Of a stretch of DNA of 58,351 nucleotides, positions 33,359 through 42,616 are shown one piece after another. This stretch comes from Candidatus Fermentithermobacillaceae bacterium UBA3951 (lineage in GTDB: Bacteria; Bacillota; Sulfobacillia; Fermentithermobacillales; Fermentithermobacillaceae). Under the pieces are notes generated by a model. That model ran no database searches. It was not told the DNA's origin and saw only the letters and a program-made list of their open reading frames with translations. A program made the position numbers and the translations under genes. The DNA is taken from positions 12,601 through 70,951 of the forward strand of contig DGDN01000111.1 in assembly GCA_002385465.1 (NCBI GenBank). The letters are read 5' to 3'. How positions within the stretch are numbered: the stretch's first letter is position 1; each line of letters opens with the position of its first letter.

Positions 33359-34486
33359 ATGCCAAAGAATAGTTCACGGCGTCTCAAAAAACGTTCTCTT
33401 GTATTGGAGGTGTCAGATCTGAGCTTTTGCGCGAAAGAGTTTCTCAAGAAGGCGTCGATGGCCCACGGGGTTTCAGGCTACGAGTTCATGAACCAGAAAG
33501 CCGTGGTCGAGGAGGCCATGAAGGGGCTCGTCGACGAGATTCGCAGTGACACTTTCGGTAATGTCATCGGCTACAGGAAGGGCGAGGGCGAAGGCGAGAG
33601 GCCCAAGATCATGCTGGCAGGCCACATGGACGAGATCGGCCTCATGGTCACCAAGATCGAGGAACGAGGTTTCCTGCGGTTCACCCAGGTGGGTGGGGTA
33701 GACCCGCGTATCTTGCCGGGGCACGAAGTGATCGTTTACGGAAAGCGGCCGCTAACCGGCCTTATAGGAGTGAAGCCGCCCCATCTTACTCCGCGGGAAG
33801 AGGCCAATAAGGCCGTGAAGATGTGGGACCTGGCCATTGACCTCGGACTTCCCGAGGAAGAGGTAAGAGAGCTGGTCTCCGTCGGAGACGTTGTCACTTT
33901 CAAGCGACAGGTAACGGAGCTCATGGGAGACGTCCTGTCCGGGAAGGCCATGGATGACCGGGCAGGTGTGGCTGTAATTTTGGTGGCCCTGGACAATCTG
34001 GCCAAGTACAGAGTACAGGCGGATGTGTTTGCGATCGCTACGACCCAGGAAGAGGTAGGCCTCAAGGGCGCCATCGTATCGGCCTATGGGATCCGGCCTG
34101 ATATCGGGATCGCCATAGACGTCTGCCACGGCGAGACGCCCGGGGTGCCCGAATGGCGGACTTCTTCTTTGGGCAAGGGTCCGGCCATAGCGCAAGGGGC
34201 GAACATACATCCCAAGGTCTACGAGGGGCTACAGAAGGCCGCTAAAGAACTGGGGATTTCCACTCAGCCCGAGCCTGCCCCGGCCGCCACAGGCACAGAC
34301 GCTTGGGGTATTCAGATAACCGCCGAGGGTGTCGCAACCGGACTTATCTCGATCCCCTTGCGGTATATGCACACTTCGGTGGAGACCTTGTCTGTCGGTG
34401 ATGTGGAGAAAGCAGGACGGCTTCTGGCGGCGTTCATCGCCTCCGTCGACGGCCGTTTTGTGAAGGAGTTGACAATATGGAACTGA
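33359..34486 (+). CDS. M42 family (TET-type) aminopeptidase, first of three
   Basis: 375 aa dinuclear metallopeptidase. Metal and catalytic residues: GHMDEIG, GKAMDDRAG (bridging Asp), TTQEEVG (catalytic Glu) and a C-terminal His in LRYMHTSVE. M42 enzymes form hollow tetrahedral dodecamers that remove N-terminal residues from peptides. The ATG at 33359 has a poor SD and adds about 20 residues of basic sequence; a CTG at 33419 has GGAGG eight bases upstream and would give a more typical N-terminus. It overlaps the next M42 gene by 10 bases. Confidence 0.88.
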   Translation: MPKNSSRRLKKRSLVLEVSDLSFCAKEFLKKASMAHGVSGYEFMNQKAVVEEAMKGLVDEIRSDTFGNVIGYRKGEGEGERPKIMLAGHMDEIGLMVTKIEERGFLRFTQVGGVDPRILPGHEVIVYGKRPLTGLIGVKPPHLTPREEANKAVKMWDLAIDLGLPEEEVRELVSVGDVVTFKRQVTELMGDVLSGKAMDDRAGVAVILVALDNLAKYRVQADVFAIATTQEEVGLKGAIVSAYGIRPDIGIAIDVCHGETPGVPEWRTSSLGKGPAIAQGANIHPKVYEGLQKAAKELGISTQPEPAPAATGTDAWGIQITAEGVATGLISIPLRYMHTSVETLSVGDVEKAGRLLAAFIASVDGRFVKELTIWN

Positions 34487-35493
34487 AGGAGCTTACCTCT
34501 TTGGCAGGCGTGTCCGGCGGCGAAACCGAAGTCAGGAGCGCCATTATGAAAGAACTCGAAGCCATGGGAGTGCCTTTTGAAACCGATGTGCTGGGGAATG
34601 TGATCGCCAAGAAAGGCGACTCAGGGCCAAAAGTCCTGGTAGACGCTCACATGGACGAAGTAGGGTTCATGATAGTCCACATCGAGAAAAACGGTTTCCT
34701 CCGCTTCCGGGCTATAGGCATTCCTCCGTCGGTCATGGTCTCCAAGCGCGTGCTCATAGGAAAAGACAAGGTACCCGGCGTCATAGGCGCCAAGGCGATT
34801 CACCTCCAGGAGCCGAGAGAGCGTGAGTCGATTATCCCCGCCGAACAGCTCTTCATCGATATCGGGGCCAAGTCAAAAGAAGAGGCCGTAAAGAAAGTGA
34901 AGGTTGGCGACTACGCAGTATTTGATACCGAGTTTGAGGAGCTTTATCCCGGTATCGTGAAGGCCAAGGCTCTCGATGACAGGATTGGCTGCGCCATCCT
35001 CCTCGATATCCTCAAAGAAGAGTGGACCGGTATCCGGCTTCATGCCGTGTTCGCTGTCCAAGAGGAGATCGGCACCCGGGGCGCCAGGGTCGCTGCTTAC
35101 CGGGTTGCACCGGACATGGGCATCGCCCTTGAGGGCACTGTGTGCGCCGACATCCCTCTGGCCGACAAGGACGCATACGCCACCAAGATCGGTCACGGCG
35201 CGGCCGTCTCGATAATGGACAGGGGCTCCATACCGTCCAGGGCAATGGTCGCCCAGATCATGAAACTTGCAAAGGAGCACAACATCCCGGTCCAGTACAG
35301 GGAAGCGACATCGGGCGGAAATGACGCGGGAGCGATCCAGGCGGCTCAAGCGGGGTGCCCCGTAGCGTCCATCTCGGTGCCTTGCAGGTACATACATACC
35401 CCATTTGCCCTTGCTTCCCTGGCGGACATGAAGGCTGCCAGAGATATCCTGGTCCTATTCCTTAGGAGTGTTGAAGGAGGTTTTAGACCGTGA
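34477..35493 (+). CDS. M42 family aminopeptidase, second of three
   Basis: 338 aa. Motifs: DAHMDEVG, AKALDDRIG, AVQEEIGTRGAR, ALEGTVCADIP (Glu in place of Asp as metal ligand, as in several TET enzymes) and CRYIHTPF. It is clearly diverged from its two neighbours, suggesting different side-chain specificity. ATG start within the previous gene; its end overlaps the next start by four bases (GTGA). Confidence 0.9.
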   Translation: MELKELTSLAGVSGGETEVRSAIMKELEAMGVPFETDVLGNVIAKKGDSGPKVLVDAHMDEVGFMIVHIEKNGFLRFRAIGIPPSVMVSKRVLIGKDKVPGVIGAKAIHLQEPRERESIIPAEQLFIDIGAKSKEEAVKKVKVGDYAVFDTEFEELYPGIVKAKALDDRIGCAILLDILKEEWTGIRLHAVFAVQEEIGTRGARVAAYRVAPDMGIALEGTVCADIPLADKDAYATKIGHGAAVSIMDRGSIPSRAMVAQIMKLAKEHNIPVQYREATSGGNDAGAIQAAQAGCPVASISVPCRYIHTPFALASLADMKAARDILVLFLRSVEGGFRP

Positions 35494-36485
35494 AGGATCT
35501 CATAAAAAAGGTCACTGAGGCTTTCGGGCCGTCGGGGGCCGAAGACTCAGTCCGGGAAGTAATACGGAAGGAAATAGAGCCCTACGTCCATGAGATCAGA
35601 GTGGACGCCCTCGGGAACTTGATCGCCCTCAAGAAGGGTAAAGGCGGCGGCAAGAAAGTGATCCTTGACGGGCACATGGATGAAATCGGGCTCATGGTCA
35701 CCCACATAGACGACAAAGGGTTCCTCCGCTTCGGGAACATCGGGGGAGTAAACCCCTTCGTGGCCCTCGGCCAGAGGGTCTACTTCGAGAACGGGACCAT
35801 GGGCGTCATCGGCTCTGAGAGAGTGGACGACCCCAAAGACCTGAAGCTCGAGAAACTCTTCATAGATATCGGCGCAAAGAGCAAAGAGGAAGCCGCCAAA
35901 AAGGTGAGCGTGGGAGACAGCTGCGCCTTCTACCAGCCTTTTGTTGACTTAGGAGACAGGGTTGTGGCCAAGGCGATGGACGATCGTGTGGCTTGCGCCG
36001 TCATCATAGAGGTCCTTAAGAGGCTTGAGGATACGCCCAACGACATCTACGCCGTCTTCGCGACTCAAGAAGAGGTTGGCCTAAGAGGAGCGCGGGCGGC
36101 GGCATACGGCATTACGCCCGACGTAGGCATAGCCCTGGATGTGACCAGGACCGGAGATACTCCCAAGGCCAGGACGATGGAGGTTTCCCTCGGCGGCGGG
36201 GCCGCTATCAAGGTGAAAGACTCCAGCGTGATCGCCCATCCGGCTTTCAAGAACTACATGGTGAAGGTCGCCAAGGAGAAGGGGATCAAGTACCAGATGG
36301 AGGTGCTTGAGGCGGGCGGCACCGACACTGCCGCGATACAGATGACGAAGGCGGGCATTCCTGCCGGGTGCATCTCCATCCCGTGCCGCTACATCCACAG
36401 CCCCTGCGAGATGGTCGACATGGGCGATGTGGAAGCGTGCGTCCTCTTGGCTAAAGCCCTCTGCGAAAGCCCACTTGAGTTCTAA
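35490..36485 (+). CDS. M42 family aminopeptidase, third of three
   Basis: 331 aa. Motifs: DGHMDEIG, AKAMDDRVA, ATQEEVGLRGARAAAYG, ALDVTRTGDTP and CRYIHSPCE. GTG start overlapping the previous stop, with GGAGG a few bases upstream. Together the three M42 genes form a translation-coupled run that also leads into tldD after 25 bases. Three TET peptidases with complementary specificities are known in Pyrococcus; a mixed or cooperating set here is inference. Confidence 0.9.
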   Translation: MKDLIKKVTEAFGPSGAEDSVREVIRKEIEPYVHEIRVDALGNLIALKKGKGGGKKVILDGHMDEIGLMVTHIDDKGFLRFGNIGGVNPFVALGQRVYFENGTMGVIGSERVDDPKDLKLEKLFIDIGAKSKEEAAKKVSVGDSCAFYQPFVDLGDRVVAKAMDDRVACAVIIEVLKRLEDTPNDIYAVFATQEEVGLRGARAAAYGITPDVGIALDVTRTGDTPKARTMEVSLGGGAAIKVKDSSVIAHPAFKNYMVKVAKEKGIKYQMEVLEAGGTDTAAIQMTKAGIPAGCISIPCRYIHSPCEMVDMGDVEACVLLAKALCESPLEF

Positions 36486-36510
36486 AGTAACTTTTGGGAG
36501 GGAGCCGTAG

Positions 36511-37941
36511 TTGCTTACGGAGCTCAACCGGATACTGGGACTTGCCCAAAAACTGGGCGCCGAATACGCCGACGCCCGGTATGTTTCCATAACCCAAGAG
36601 CCCGTCTCGGTGAGCACCGACGGGGCCCCGCAGATCTCGGTCTCAAAGAGCACCGGGTTGGGTCTTCGCGTGCTGGTGGACGGGGCATGGGGTTTTGCGG
36701 CCACCCCCTATTTGGACCCCAGGAGCTTGGAGAAGACCGCAGATGAAGCGGTGAAGATAGCTTACGCTTCCGCGCTTTGCAAGAAGGGCGACGGGGTGTT
36801 CTTGGAGCCTTTGGAGCCCAAGAGAGCAAGGTGGCAGACGCCCTGTAAGGTGGACCCTTTCTCAGTGAAACCCGAGGAAAAGGTCGAGTTCCTCACTGAT
36901 GTGGTGGAGAGCGCCAAGAAGGTCCCGGGTGTTTTCCGGGCTACCGCCTCCATCATGAGCTATCGCGAAGAGAAGGAGTTCATGTCCACCGACGGAAGGC
37001 AGATCGAACAGACCATAGTCCATTCAGGTGGCTCGGTCTCGGTCATGGCCCGAGGCGAGGGAGATGTGCAATCGCGCTCTTTCGCAGACTATGCGGGTGG
37101 CGGGTTCGAGTTCGTGGAGAGCTTGGACCTGAAGGCGAAAGCAGAGGCGCTCGCAGACGAAGCAGTGAAGCTCCTTAAGGCGCCGGTGTGTCCCACGGGT
37201 ATTACAGACGTGGTGATGGGAGGCTCAATGGTTGCGCTCCAGATCCACGAATCCTGCGGGCACCCTATTGAGCTGGACAGGGTAGTCGGACAGGAGGCAA
37301 CGTTTGCAGGCACATCCTTTCTGACTCCCGAGAAGAAAGGCAGTTTCCGCTACGGTTCGCAATCCGTGAACATTGTCGCCGACGCCACCGCGCCCGGCGG
37401 ATTGGGGAGCTTCGGCTATGACGACGAAGGTGTCGAAGCCCAGTGCGTGGATATAGTGAGAGAGGGTATCTTCACCGATTATCTGACTTCCCGCGAACTC
37501 GCCCCTCTCTTTGACCAGGAATCAAACGGGACAATGAGGGCAGTCGGCTGGGAAAACATCCCCCTTGTGAGGATGACCAACATAAACCTGGAACCCGGCG
37601 ACTGGACCGTCGACGAGATCATCAAAGACACCAAAGAAGGTATCTTCGTAGACACGCCTAAGAGCTGGAGCCTCGACGACAAGAGGCTGAACTTCCACTT
37701 TGGGCAGGAGATCGCCTATGAGATCAAAGACGGGTCTCTCGGAAGGATGCTCAAGAACCCGGCTCACACGGGGATGACGCCTGATTTCTGGAATTCTTGT
37801 GATGCGGTTGCCGGGAAGGACGAGTGGCGGATCTGGGGTACTCCGGGGTGTGCCAAAGGGGAACCGGTCCAAGTCATACACGTAGGTCACGGTGCCACCC
37901 CGGCACGGTTCCGCAAGGTAAAGGTAGGTGTTGAAGCGTGA
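36511..37941 (+). CDS. tldD: TldD-like zinc metalloprotease subunit (second copy)
   Basis: 476 aa. The metal motif HESCGH is at residues 246-251; the C-terminal region (GTPGCAKGEPVQVIHVGHGATPARF) has the TldD-type Cys/Gly-rich segment. TTG start with GGGAGGGAG six or so bases upstream. It follows the third M42 gene closely and overlaps tldE by four bases, so the pair is expressed with the aminopeptidases. It is clearly different in sequence from the copy at 1.5-2.9 kb. Confidence 0.88.
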   Translation: MLTELNRILGLAQKLGAEYADARYVSITQEPVSVSTDGAPQISVSKSTGLGLRVLVDGAWGFAATPYLDPRSLEKTADEAVKIAYASALCKKGDGVFLEPLEPKRARWQTPCKVDPFSVKPEEKVEFLTDVVESAKKVPGVFRATASIMSYREEKEFMSTDGRQIEQTIVHSGGSVSVMARGEGDVQSRSFADYAGGGFEFVESLDLKAKAEALADEAVKLLKAPVCPTGITDVVMGGSMVALQIHESCGHPIELDRVVGQEATFAGTSFLTPEKKGSFRYGSQSVNIVADATAPGGLGSFGYDDEGVEAQCVDIVREGIFTDYLTSRELAPLFDQESNGTMRAVGWENIPLVRMTNINLEPGDWTVDEIIKDTKEGIFVDTPKSWSLDDKRLNFHFGQEIAYEIKDGSLGRMLKNPAHTGMTPDFWNSCDAVAGKDEWRIWGTPGCAKGEPVQVIHVGHGATPARFRKVKVGVEA

Positions 37942-39284
37942 TCGGCAAAGACGATGCTCTCAAGGTCCTGGAAAAGGTCCTTTCCTTCTCTAAGGGCTTT
38001 GAGGCTTCTGTGACCTTAACCGCTTCGGATCTGAGCCTTACCAGGTACTACGACAATCACATTCACCAGAACCTGAGGCGCCACAACCAGACCCTCACCG
38101 TGCGGCTTGTAAGGGGTAAGAGCACGGGGATAGCGTCAACCAACCTGTTGGATGACGGGTCTTTGAGGTGGGCCGTCCAGGCCGCCCGGGAAAACATGGA
38201 AGTTTCGGGAGAAGAAAAGGATTTCCCCGGCCTTCCCAAACCTGAACCTATCCAGGAAGTGAACTGTTACGTCCCGGCTACGGCCAACCTGAAGCCAAAA
38301 GACCGTGCCGAGGCTTGCGCCGTGGTTATCGATGCCGCGAAGTCCAGGGGGCTTCAAGCCTCGGGTACGTACTCTTCGGGAGTTACGGAGCTGGCCGTCG
38401 CCTCGAGCACCGGTGTGAGGGCTTACAATGCCGGAACAGAGGCCTTCTTCAGGACGATCATCCAAGACGGAGACAACACCGGGTACGCCGACAGGCTGAC
38501 CAGGGATGTGCGGGAGATAGATGCCGGGGCCGTGGCCGAAGAGGCCCTTACAAAGGCCACTTTGTTCCCGGAAGCCATAGACTTGCCCCCGGGGCGCTAC
38601 GACACCATTTTCGAGGAGTACGCGCTGGCAGACCTTATTAGGTTCCTCGGGATGATAGCCTTCGGAGCCGACGCCAAACAACAAGGCAGGAGTTTCATGG
38701 CCGCTCGCCTGGGCGAGAAAGTCATGGGAGACAACGTGACCATTTGGGATGACGGTCTCGATCCTGCTTCTTTAGCGGTTCCCTTCGATCTCGAGGGAAT
38801 GCCCAAGCAAAAAGTGGTGTTTATCGAGAACGGTGTGGCCAAGGGGTTTGTCTACGATTCCAAGACCGCGAAAAAGGACGGTGTCAAGTCTACCGGACAC
38901 GCTTCCGCGATGAGGGGTGGCCGGTCCGTTCCTCGGCCCTCCAACATGTTCCTCAAGGTGGGCGATTCCACCAGGGACGAGATGCTGCGGTCGACCAAGC
39001 GGGGCCTCTTGGTGACAAGGTTCCACTACACCCATTGTCCGGAGCCCATGAACGTAGTGGCCACCGGAACCACAAGGGACGGCACTTTCCTCATTGAAGA
39101 CGGCCGGATAGTAGCAAGGGTTAAGAACCTCCGGTTCACCGAGTCAATGGTCGAGGCGTTTTCTCGGGTTGAAGCAATTGCCAAGACCGCCAGAATAACC
39201 AGGGATTGGTGGAGCACGTTCAACTCCGTCTTGCCTTGCGTGAAGATACGAGATTTCTCCTTCACGGGCAGCACGATGTTCTAG
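37938..39284 (+). CDS. tldE: TldE/PmbA-like protease subunit (second copy)
   Basis: 448 aa, no HExxxH, typical TldE partner. The C-terminal half contains RPSNMFLKVGD, KRGLLVTRFHYTH and GTFLIEDGRIVARVKNLRFTES, in line with the family. GTG start overlapping the tldD stop (GTGA). Last gene before a strong terminator-like hairpin. Confidence 0.85.
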   Translation: MIGKDDALKVLEKVLSFSKGFEASVTLTASDLSLTRYYDNHIHQNLRRHNQTLTVRLVRGKSTGIASTNLLDDGSLRWAVQAARENMEVSGEEKDFPGLPKPEPIQEVNCYVPATANLKPKDRAEACAVVIDAAKSRGLQASGTYSSGVTELAVASSTGVRAYNAGTEAFFRTIIQDGDNTGYADRLTRDVREIDAGAVAEEALTKATLFPEAIDLPPGRYDTIFEEYALADLIRFLGMIAFGADAKQQGRSFMAARLGEKVMGDNVTIWDDGLDPASLAVPFDLEGMPKQKVVFIENGVAKGFVYDSKTAKKDGVKSTGHASAMRGGRSVPRPSNMFLKVGDSTRDEMLRSTKRGLLVTRFHYTHCPEPMNVVATGTTRDGTFLIEDGRIVARVKNLRFTESMVEAFSRVEAIAKTARITRDWWSTFNSVLPCVKIRDFSFTGSTMF

Positions 39285-39329
39285 AGAGCCCGTGTCATAG
39301 TGGGCACGTTCAATACGGGTGAAACCGTA

Positions 39330-39357
39330 ACCCCCGGCGCACAATATTGCCGGGGGT
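39330..39357 (+). terminator. GC-rich hairpin after the second tldE
   Basis: ACCCCCGGC (39330-39338) pairs with GCCGGGGGT (39349-39357) over a 10-base loop, followed by GTTTCATT. It is well placed to end the radical SAM-M42-tldDE transcript. Its right arm contains GGGGGTG, which is also the only SD-like sequence before the TTG start of the next gene at 39364. Confidence 0.65.
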
Positions 39358-39363
39358 GTTTCA

Positions 39364-40164
39364 TTGAGAAAAGCCGCGCCCTATATAGCAGGACTGGCGG
39401 TTGTCGTTGTACTCACCGTCCTTGCCTATCAATCAGGTCCCCGGAGGCGCCCGATTGACCCGCTGCCCTTGAAAGGGGGCGATGAGAGGGACAACCGGGC
39501 TATAGGAGAGATAGACCTGGAGAAACTCTACCCGGGTCTTGTACTGAGGTCCAGCAAAGGGCCGGAAAAGATAGTAGCCCTCACCTTTGATGACGGCCCT
39601 GACAAAGTGTATACGCCCCAGGTCTTGGATATTTTGAGGGAAAAGGGTGTGCGGGCGACCTTCTTCCTGATCGGCAGCCGGGTCGACGAGGACCCGGATG
39701 TAGCCAAGAGGATCGCGGAAGAAGGGCATTCAATCGGAAACCACTCCTACTCCCATCCCAAACTCACCAAAGCTTCGCCCCTCCTCGCGCAAGAGCTGGA
39801 GAGGACCAAAGAGGCCCTGGCCCGCCTCGGGATTAGCGACAACGGGTTTTTCCGCCCACCTTACGGGGCCGCTGAACCTTCACTTATTGAGCAAGCGGCG
39901 GACTTAGGTTACAGGGTGGCCATGTGGTCCATCGATTCTCTTGACTGGCGTGGCCTTTCTCGGACTGAGGTGATTCGCAACATCCAAGGCTATGTCGAGC
40001 CGGGTTCAGTGATCTTGCAGCACTCGGCCGGCGGTCCCGGTGAGGATCTCTCGGGATCGGTTTTAGCCGTCCGCGACATCATAGACCTCCTTACGGCCCA
40101 AGGGTATCGTTTCGTCACGTTGCCGGAGATGTTCCCATCACCCGAGAAGTGCTCCGGGTCCTAG
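39364..40164 (+). CDS. NodB-type polysaccharide deacetylase, membrane anchored
   Basis: 266 aa. An uncleaved signal anchor covers residues 6-23; the catalytic domain faces outside. NodB motifs: TFDDGPD (74-80), HSYSHP with His127 and His131 as metal ligands, and RPPYGA. Such enzymes deacetylate N-acetylglucosamine in peptidoglycan or other polysaccharides; the substrate is not readable. TTG start whose SD lies in the hairpin described above. It converges on the cell-wall amidase gene, leaving 22 bases between stops. Confidence 0.87.
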   Translation: MRKAAPYIAGLAVVVVLTVLAYQSGPRRRPIDPLPLKGGDERDNRAIGEIDLEKLYPGLVLRSSKGPEKIVALTFDDGPDKVYTPQVLDILREKGVRATFFLIGSRVDEDPDVAKRIAEEGHSIGNHSYSHPKLTKASPLLAQELERTKEALARLGISDNGFFRPPYGAAEPSLIEQAADLGYRVAMWSIDSLDWRGLSRTEVIRNIQGYVEPGSVILQHSAGGPGEDLSGSVLAVRDIIDLLTAQGYRFVTLPEMFPSPEKCSGS

Positions 40165-40186
40165 GGGGCCAGGGAGAGAACGACCA

Positions 40187-42469
40187 TCATATGCCCGGTG
40201 TCGAAATAGAGCTGCCGGTACCGAAATACCTCTGTACCGCCCTGAAGAGGCTCTGGGCGGTCTTAGCCCAGGTCTCAGACTGGCGGAGGTAGGACTCCTC
40301 AATGGGGTTCGAGAGGAACATGACTTCCACCAGCACCGCGGGGCACAATGCTTCCCGGCAGACGTGGAAGTTCGAGTCTCTCACACCCATGTCCCGGGTC
40401 CCCAGTGAAAGAGTCAGCTCCGAGAGTGCCATGGAGGCGAATCGCCTGGATTCAGACGCGTTTGGGTTCTTGTCACACACGTATACCGTGGTGCCGGAGA
40501 TGGACCGGTCGTAGTTCCAGTTGTTGTGGATCGAGATGAACAAGTCGGCTCCTTGGGACCAAGCGGCTCTCTCTGAGAGGGAGTGTGAATACTCGCCGGG
40601 CTTGGGCACCCAGCCCGGGGGGCCCTCCGAATTGGCGTACAGGCTTTGGCGAGTGAGTATCGCCGTGGCTCCTGCTTGGTTCAAGAGCTCCGCCAGCCTA
40701 ACCGCCATTTCCCAGTTCACGTTCCGTTCGGCCAGGCCGGTTGGCCCGATGGCGCCAGGGTCGTTCGCTTCGTGACCGGGGTCAACGACTATCCTCTTGC
40801 CTTCAAGACCGGAGACTCCGAATGTGGCCTGGATCGAGTTGGCGGTTTGTTTTATCTGGTACGCGAGCTGTCCGCTCGTCTTTATGGCCACATCAACGCC
40901 TCCGTCTCTCGGGGAGACAGTGACGTTTTTGACGGTCCTCCCTTTTAACGATGGGAGTTCATGGGTCAAAGACGCGCCCGGCAGGAACAGAGTGACCACG
41001 TCGCCGTCGCGCCTTACGTCAGCCCAAGCGTAACCCACGGTGTTGATGGTGAGGATGTCGGTATTGCCCGATGAGCGGACGTCAAGTGACGTGACTACCG
41101 GGGTGAACCTTAGCACCACTTTTCCGGAGGAGATTTCCACGATGTCGTAGTTTGCCTTGCCTTGGAAGTTTACCGTTACATCGCTTGTGGCGACCTTGAT
41201 TGTGCCGAACTCAAAAGCGTTTACCGGAAGCTCTACTGAAGTATTGAAGAAAATAGATGTGCTCACTATGACCGAACTCTTGTCGGGTGAAGGGATGACC
41301 ACGGCGCTCTCAAAAGGCCCGGTTACCGTCAGGGTCCTATCTTCGCCGTTGGCGCTGGCTGAGACGGTAAAAGCAGTCCCTTTAGCGCTGGTTGTGGGCG
41401 AAGTGAGCCATCCCGCAACCCAACCGGCTTGTCCTACCGGTGAAATGGCTTGCTTCCATTCGCCCGACGTGCCCAAGACCCACAGAGTGTCGCCCTTATC
41501 CAGGGACCCAATGACGGGGTAGTTGGTTCCCGGCCCGCTCCGGAAATTGACATCGGTCGCGGTCACGGTGGAGACAGGGTACTTGCCGATGACCCAGGTG
41601 TTTTGCGACACGATGAAGCTAACGCTGGGATCTCCGAGAGAAGCCACACGGGCGTGGGGACCGTATACCCATCCTCTCAGGCCATTTGACGTTTCGACCA
41701 TGATGTAGGCCCCTTCTGCGCCTACTACCCTGGCCGATTCTCCCTTAGAAAGCCTTGCCACCTGTGACGAACCTGCAATCGCGTTTGAGTAAATAGTGAG
41801 AGTATCACGGGCAGGGTATACCACCAGACCTGTCTGGACGGGAGGTTTGGGAGTCTCGGATGGCAGAGGAGGTTGAGGCTGAGTTTGAGGCGGGGATTGA
41901 GGCTCAGACGTACCCGCAAACTCAAGCTTCAAGAGAGTCTCGGATATCCAACCGGTGGAACCTCCACTTGTGAGGGTAACCCTTATCCAGGCGCCCCTCT
42001 TTACTTCGGCCGGGTAGACCTTGTCTCTGTCGGTCATCGTCTTTACACGGTAGCTCGTACCCGGACCTTCGCGGACGTTGACATCGGTGGCGGTTATCCG
42101 GGCCGATACGCCTTTGGACCCTAAGTCGACGTCAATGAGCCATCCTGCGATGTATCCGGTGAGGCTCCCCGTTTTTATCTTGGCCCAGTTGTTTTCGTAG
42201 GAAAGGACGTCTACGGTCGTACCCATGGTCACCTGGCCGATGACCTTGTAGGTAGTATCTGGTCCGGACCGTACGTTGCAGACGTCTCCTACTACCGTCG
42301 CTTTGAACCCTGCAAGGTTCGATGGTACCGGAGCGGCATGGGCTCTTGGTCTTGGGTGAAGAGGGACATACGCCGTAAGGAGCGTGAAGAGTATGGCCCA
42401 GACTACGCCTTTCACCAAATTTCTCGCTCTCACCCTGGTCACCCCGGTTTTCCCTTGATAAGCACCCAT
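40187..42469 (-). CDS. Secreted N-acetylmuramoyl-L-alanine amidase with four SH3 domains
   Basis: 760 aa. Signal peptide at about residues 18-46 (ends PRAHAA). Four bacterial SH3 domains follow at about 57-115, 122-183, 214-275 and 300-360; a Pro/Gln-rich linker (188-212) separates the second and third. Residues 365-550 are beta-rich with AMIN-like repeats. The Amidase_3 domain (557-750) has zinc ligands His566 (VVDPGHEA), Glu581 and His648 (SIHNN) and catalytic Glu714 (VEVMFLSN). It cleaves the amide between MurNAc and the stem peptide during wall turnover. The ATG has no SD; a GTG at 42442 preceded by AAGGG is a plausible start and keeps the signal peptide. Confidence 0.88.
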   Translation of the reverse strand: MGAYQGKTGVTRVRARNLVKGVVWAILFTLLTAYVPLHPRPRAHAAPVPSNLAGFKATVVGDVCNVRSGPDTTYKVIGQVTMGTTVDVLSYENNWAKIKTGSLTGYIAGWLIDVDLGSKGVSARITATDVNVREGPGTSYRVKTMTDRDKVYPAEVKRGAWIRVTLTSGGSTGWISETLLKLEFAGTSEPQSPPQTQPQPPLPSETPKPPVQTGLVVYPARDTLTIYSNAIAGSSQVARLSKGESARVVGAEGAYIMVETSNGLRGWVYGPHARVASLGDPSVSFIVSQNTWVIGKYPVSTVTATDVNFRSGPGTNYPVIGSLDKGDTLWVLGTSGEWKQAISPVGQAGWVAGWLTSPTTSAKGTAFTVSASANGEDRTLTVTGPFESAVVIPSPDKSSVIVSTSIFFNTSVELPVNAFEFGTIKVATSDVTVNFQGKANYDIVEISSGKVVLRFTPVVTSLDVRSSGNTDILTINTVGYAWADVRRDGDVVTLFLPGASLTHELPSLKGRTVKNVTVSPRDGGVDVAIKTSGQLAYQIKQTANSIQATFGVSGLEGKRIVVDPGHEANDPGAIGPTGLAERNVNWEMAVRLAELLNQAGATAILTRQSLYANSEGPPGWVPKPGEYSHSLSERAAWSQGADLFISIHNNWNYDRSISGTTVYVCDKNPNASESRRFASMALSELTLSLGTRDMGVRDSNFHVCREALCPAVLVEVMFLSNPIEESYLRQSETWAKTAQSLFRAVQRYFGTGSSISTPGI

Positions 42470-42566
42470 TTCTACTATTAGAATGCATTTCCTGCACTTT
42501 GGTTCCCCGCAGGTCCAGCATTCTTGACATACATCGACACAAGAGTGGAGTTTGTAGAATCAAGAA

Positions 42567-42588
42567 GGCCCCGGAGGTCTCCGGGGCC
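42567..42588 (-). terminator. Intrinsic terminator of the isc operon
   Basis: GGCCCCGGA (42567-42575) and TCCGGGGCC (42580-42588) form a 9-bp GC stem with a 4-base loop. On the minus strand it is followed by TTCTTGATTCT. It lies about 28 bases after the iscU stop. Confidence 0.8.
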
Positions 42589-42616
42589 CTCAGGGTGCCT
42601 AGGGCCTTAGAAGCAG

